A DNA stretch of 64,000 bases from Nymphaea colorata (Eukaryota > Streptophyta > Magnoliopsida > Nymphaeales > Nymphaeaceae). The DNA lies in NCBI RefSeq assembly GCF_008831285.2, contig NC_045143.1, positions 24,618,302 to 24,682,301 of the forward strand, in the 5' to 3' direction. The notes under the pieces are model-generated. The model ran no database searches. It saw nothing but the letters and a program-made list of their open reading frames with translations, and was not told the origin of the DNA. How positions within the stretch are numbered: the first letter of the stretch is position 1; every line of letters begins with the position of its first letter. Positions 61,199-64,000 of this stretch are shown one piece after another. The position numbers and the translations under genes are program-made.

Positions 61199-64000
61199 TG
61201 GCCTCATCCTCAACCTCGAGTAACCCCCTCAGTTCAACCTCAACCGCTTCATCCACCACACCCACAAACCTACTCAAACAGTTTTTCAGTCCACAGACAC
61301 CCATTCCAAAGTTACCTCAACCACAAACATCTCAGTTTGTCAAACATTACAATGAATGTTACCCGGAAGATCCCATCCTTCCAGGACAAAAACCTATGTA
61401 TAATCAAGTTGTCTATGATAGCCTTCAACAAGGTTACATTCACGGAGCCCAGTTCTGGAGCCTCAAGGATCACTATCCCTCAGGAATCGTGCCTGATCGC
61501 TCTGTCGACTTCAAATGTGTTGAAGTTGCGCAGATGACTGAAAGTTCACCTTATGCCCCGTGGTGCAAACGCAAAGTTTTGATTGCCTTGAACAAAGCTA
61601 TGCTTCCTTCATGGGATGATGCTACCATCCTCGAAGAATGGCGAGGACCATCTTGCAGTATCCAAGATATCACGGGTTGGGGCGGTTATTTCATGTCTTT
61701 GATGGAAAAGGAAAAACAGTTCTTCGGCCTCAAACATATTGTGCCAGACCCAAATGAGGATAACATGTTTGTCCCCATATTCTGCACTCTCAGCAAGGTA
61801 CCACACTGGTTTGGAGAACAGATCCATATAAAAGCTGTTTTTGACGAGCGCATAGATTGGAACCACCTCAGCAGATGGGCTGATCCTGAGCATGAAATTG
61901 AATGTATCGAAGAACATGAACCACACTTGGTTGAACATATAGTTCCAGACAGTGACGATGAGCATGAGTGCAGACATGGTCATCCAGACCATGATGATGA
62001 CTCATCATGCAGTCACGCATCCTGTCATCTACCTCAAAAAATTCGTACAAAGAAAATCTTGGTAGATGAATCCAGCTTCTTATGGAAGGAACCCCGGAGT
62101 CAGCATCCACAGATGAAAATGCTAGCTCGAGTGCAATCCGGCAGGCATTCAATTTCTGAAGCCGGTCCTTCTACTGAAATCTCAGAGATTCATACAGCTC
62201 TCATAGAACATGAGATTGAATCCTCTGATGAAAACAAAGAGGTATCTTTCCCAGGTATAAAGAAAAATGATCTCTATTTATTACCTGGCAATATTATGAA
62301 AATTCAAAGATCAGTTAAACAGACAGAAGTTTCACTTTCAATCCAAGGAAGTGGAATCAGACCTGTTTTTCTTCCCTTTTTTACTAAGGAAGACGTTCAA
62401 AGCTGGGTTACAAAAGGCTACAAGTTTGTCCATCTCGGGCAAATCGATGTTTTGGTAAAACCTCATTTCAAGTATGAGCTTAACGCTCCATATTTGATTT
62501 CTCTCCTTGATGTGCGCCACGTGGATTGGAAGCAAGCTCTTATCTGTCAGTTTACCGGAGAACTCTCCAAAGACAGTCTCTGTTGTGTTCAGCCAAACTT
62601 CACGCTGTCACTACAAGATCCTCACCTCCTTCAAGCTTTTGTGCTATGCGTTCAAATCAAAGAGGTAAACCTGGTAGCCAAATCCATCTATGCTACCATC
62701 ACTTCCAGGTGCACGTTCAACCTCCTGCAAAGCACCCTCACCAGCTTTAGACTGGATTATGGAATCAATTTTCCATTATCCATGAACAAGAACATCATGC
62801 AAGTAGGAGTCGAAATTTCAAATGAAGGGTATCTACAAGGGTATCCAGCAATTGGAGAATTCTTACAACACCAGAAGTACAAGGAAAGAAAATCTTGGCA
62901 AAGCATATTTTCAAAATACCCAGAAAAACATGCTCACAGACAGTCCCAGCTGCAGCTACAGCCCACAAGATCTTTAAGTTTACCACAGGTACTGCCAACG
63001 GTCAGAACTATCTCTGAAGAACTTTTATCCCCCAATAGGGATTCGGCAGTAAAAATGATGATGATGACTTCAACATCATCACCCAAAACCGAACCAGGAG
63101 AAAGCAGTCCTGGTTATGTTACTACTGGAGATTGGCCCCCAAAAATGGCCTACACCACAACTACAGCTGAAGAAATGCAGAAAGGAACACCAGAGTTCCG
63201 TGCAGACGTAAGCTATCTACTCCTGCATTCAGCCCAGTCTCCTAAAACCCAAGATGACAAAACTCGACAGCTAAACTACCTCATCCATTGGAGCACATAT
63301 GCAGAAAAGCATTTCCGACGAATTGAAGAACAACTCCAAATAGTAGAAGCTAACATGGAAGCTGTCAAGTCCATGATAAATGGAGAAAGAAAGGAGCTTA
63401 AGGCCAAATCAAAGGAAGCCTTAAAAGCTCACTCCCAAAATCTGTCGATTCGAGAAACCAGTTCATATATTCTCGGAAGTCGGCAAAAACCAGTGGCATA
63501 TAAAGATTTTTATCTTATGCCAAATTTCAAAGACGCTGATATGAAGATGTTTCAGAATCAGCGTCATAACAAACCACCCGAGGTCAAGAAACATGTGATT
63601 TCTCTGGGTTCAGAAATCCCAATTCTAAACATTGACACATGCCCTACCACAAAGGTAGCCGAAGTCATCAGATTATGGGCACAACATCTACACATGGTGG
63701 TAACCCAAAAACGGTTATCTCCAGATCAAGCATGGAGAATCTTACCGTTTACATTTTCAGGACGAGTAGCAAATTGGTGGAAGTTCTTGCCAGACACGGA
63801 GAAAAGTGAAATTATGAATGATGATCTAGCAGTCTTAGGCAACCGCATCATTCTCGAGTTTCAGCCAAACCTTCTAGCACATCAATCATCAGATTGGCTG
63901 ATGTTTACCAAAAGAAAGCTGAAAGACATAAGCCAATTCGAGCAATATGCAGAGGACTATCTCAACGAAGCCTATCGGCTAGGCGCTCATGCCCTCTCAA
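61198..64000 (+). CDS. Caulimovirid-like polyprotein, movement protein plus capsid region (runs off window)
   Basis: I translated the frame codon by codon from ATG at 61198: 934 codons without a stop, still open at the edge. Residues 1-50 are Ser/Thr/Pro-rich. Residues 60-240 are an unrecognised globular-looking part. Residues 242-277 are rich in His, Asp, Glu and Cys (DSDDEHECRHGHPDHDDD). Residues about 370-570 fit a 30K-superfamily movement protein, with GYKFVHLGQIDVLVKP (407-422) and the invariant aspartate in LLDVRH (D438). Residues 703-745 form a likely coiled coil (EEQLQIVEANMEAVKSMI). Residues about 800 onward look Gag/capsid-like (AWRILPFTFSGRVANWWKFL, 845-864). Movement-then-capsid in one long frame is the layout of petuvirus/florendovirus-type members. 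Intactness suggests recent insertion or selection. A movement-protein-carrying LTR element is the alternative. Confidence 0.85.
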   Translation, partial: MASSSTSSNPLSSTSTASSTTPTNLLKQFFSPQTPIPKLPQPQTSQFVKHYNECYPEDPILPGQKPMYNQVVYDSLQQGYIHGAQFWSLKDHYPSGIVPDRSVDFKCVEVAQMTESSPYAPWCKRKVLIALNKAMLPSWDDATILEEWRGPSCSIQDITGWGGYFMSLMEKEKQFFGLKHIVPDPNEDNMFVPIFCTLSKVPHWFGEQIHIKAVFDERIDWNHLSRWADPEHEIECIEEHEPHLVEHIVPDSDDEHECRHGHPDHDDDSSCSHASCHLPQKIRTKKILVDESSFLWKEPRSQHPQMKMLARVQSGRHSISEAGPSTEISEIHTALIEHEIESSDENKEVSFPGIKKNDLYLLPGNIMKIQRSVKQTEVSLSIQGSGIRPVFLPFFTKEDVQSWVTKGYKFVHLGQIDVLVKPHFKYELNAPYLISLLDVRHVDWKQALICQFTGELSKDSLCCVQPNFTLSLQDPHLLQAFVLCVQIKEVNLVAKSIYATITSRCTFNLLQSTLTSFRLDYGINFPLSMNKNIMQVGVEISNEGYLQGYPAIGEFLQHQKYKERKSWQSIFSKYPEKHAHRQSQLQLQPTRSLSLPQVLPTVRTISEELLSPNRDSAVKMMMMTSTSSPKTEPGESSPGYVTTGDWPPKMAYTTTTAEEMQKGTPEFRADVSYLLLHSAQSPKTQDDKTRQLNYLIHWSTYAEKHFRRIEEQLQIVEANMEAVKSMINGERKELKAKSKEALKAHSQNLSIRETSSYILGSRQKPVAYKDFYLMPNFKDADMKMFQNQRHNKPPEVKKHVISLGSEIPILNIDTCPTTKVAEVIRLWAQHLHMVVTQKRLSPDQAWRILPFTFSGRVANWWKFLPDTEKSEIMNDDLAVLGNRIILEFQPNLLAHQSSDWLMFTKRKLKDISQFEQYAEDYLNEAYRLGAHALS

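Overview
The window is plant nuclear DNA, most probably from a flowering plant with a repeat-rich genome. It carries intron-containing remnants of plant nuclear genes, a piece of plastid 16S rRNA gene, Ty1-copia, Ty3-gypsy and LINE fragments, several MITE families, many TA microsatellites, and two kinds of integrated plant pararetrovirus (Caulimoviridae-like) sequence. I find no intact ordinary cellular gene. Every nuclear gene I recognise is a fragment with stops, frameshifts or missing exons. The longest intact coding stretches belong to mobile or viral sequence: a copia polyprotein at 17.1-20.2 kb, and a reading frame that opens at 61198 and is still open at the window end.

Layout. 0-5.9 kb: CACTA-like terminus, gypsy integrase remnant, LTR-like segment and copia gag remnant, all on the plus strand. 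5.9-33.7 kb: an array of broken gene pieces, all on the minus strand. Going down in coordinate (the direction of transcription) they are FAX3-like fatty acid exporter, callose synthase (downstream exons), callose synthase (upstream exons), TIC110, selenium-binding protein, BEACH protein (PH/BEACH exons) and BEACH protein (upstream exons). Introns are kept, so these are DNA-level copies, not retrocopies. In both callose synthase and BEACH the gene order is permuted: the 3'-ward exons come before the 5'-ward exons. The two callose synthase blocks are bracketed by direct copies of a 1.7-kb repeat. Inside the array lie a 5'-truncated copia element, 1.45 kb of unusual TA-rich DNA, and a plastid 16S fragment that was itself hit by a MITE leaving an 8-bp target duplication.

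34-38.6 kb is gene-poor with repeats. 38.6-41.3 kb holds a copia gag remnant, then a pararetroviral block: a dUTPase with all five motifs split by a frameshift, followed on the minus strand by three small ORFs that overlap by a few bases, and head-to-head with a plus-strand basic capsid-like fragment. 41.3-61 kb is mostly repeats, microsatellites and MITEs, with a broken 5' end of a PPIP5K/VIH inositol pyrophosphate kinase gene at 49.2-49.7 kb.

61.2-64 kb: a perfect 14-base initiator-tRNA(Met) primer-binding site overlaps the ATG of a long uninterrupted ORF (at least 934 codons). It has an unrecognised N-terminal region, a 30K-type movement-protein domain, a coiled coil and a capsid/Gag-like region. 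It runs off the window, so protease, reverse transcriptase and RNase H, if present, lie beyond it.
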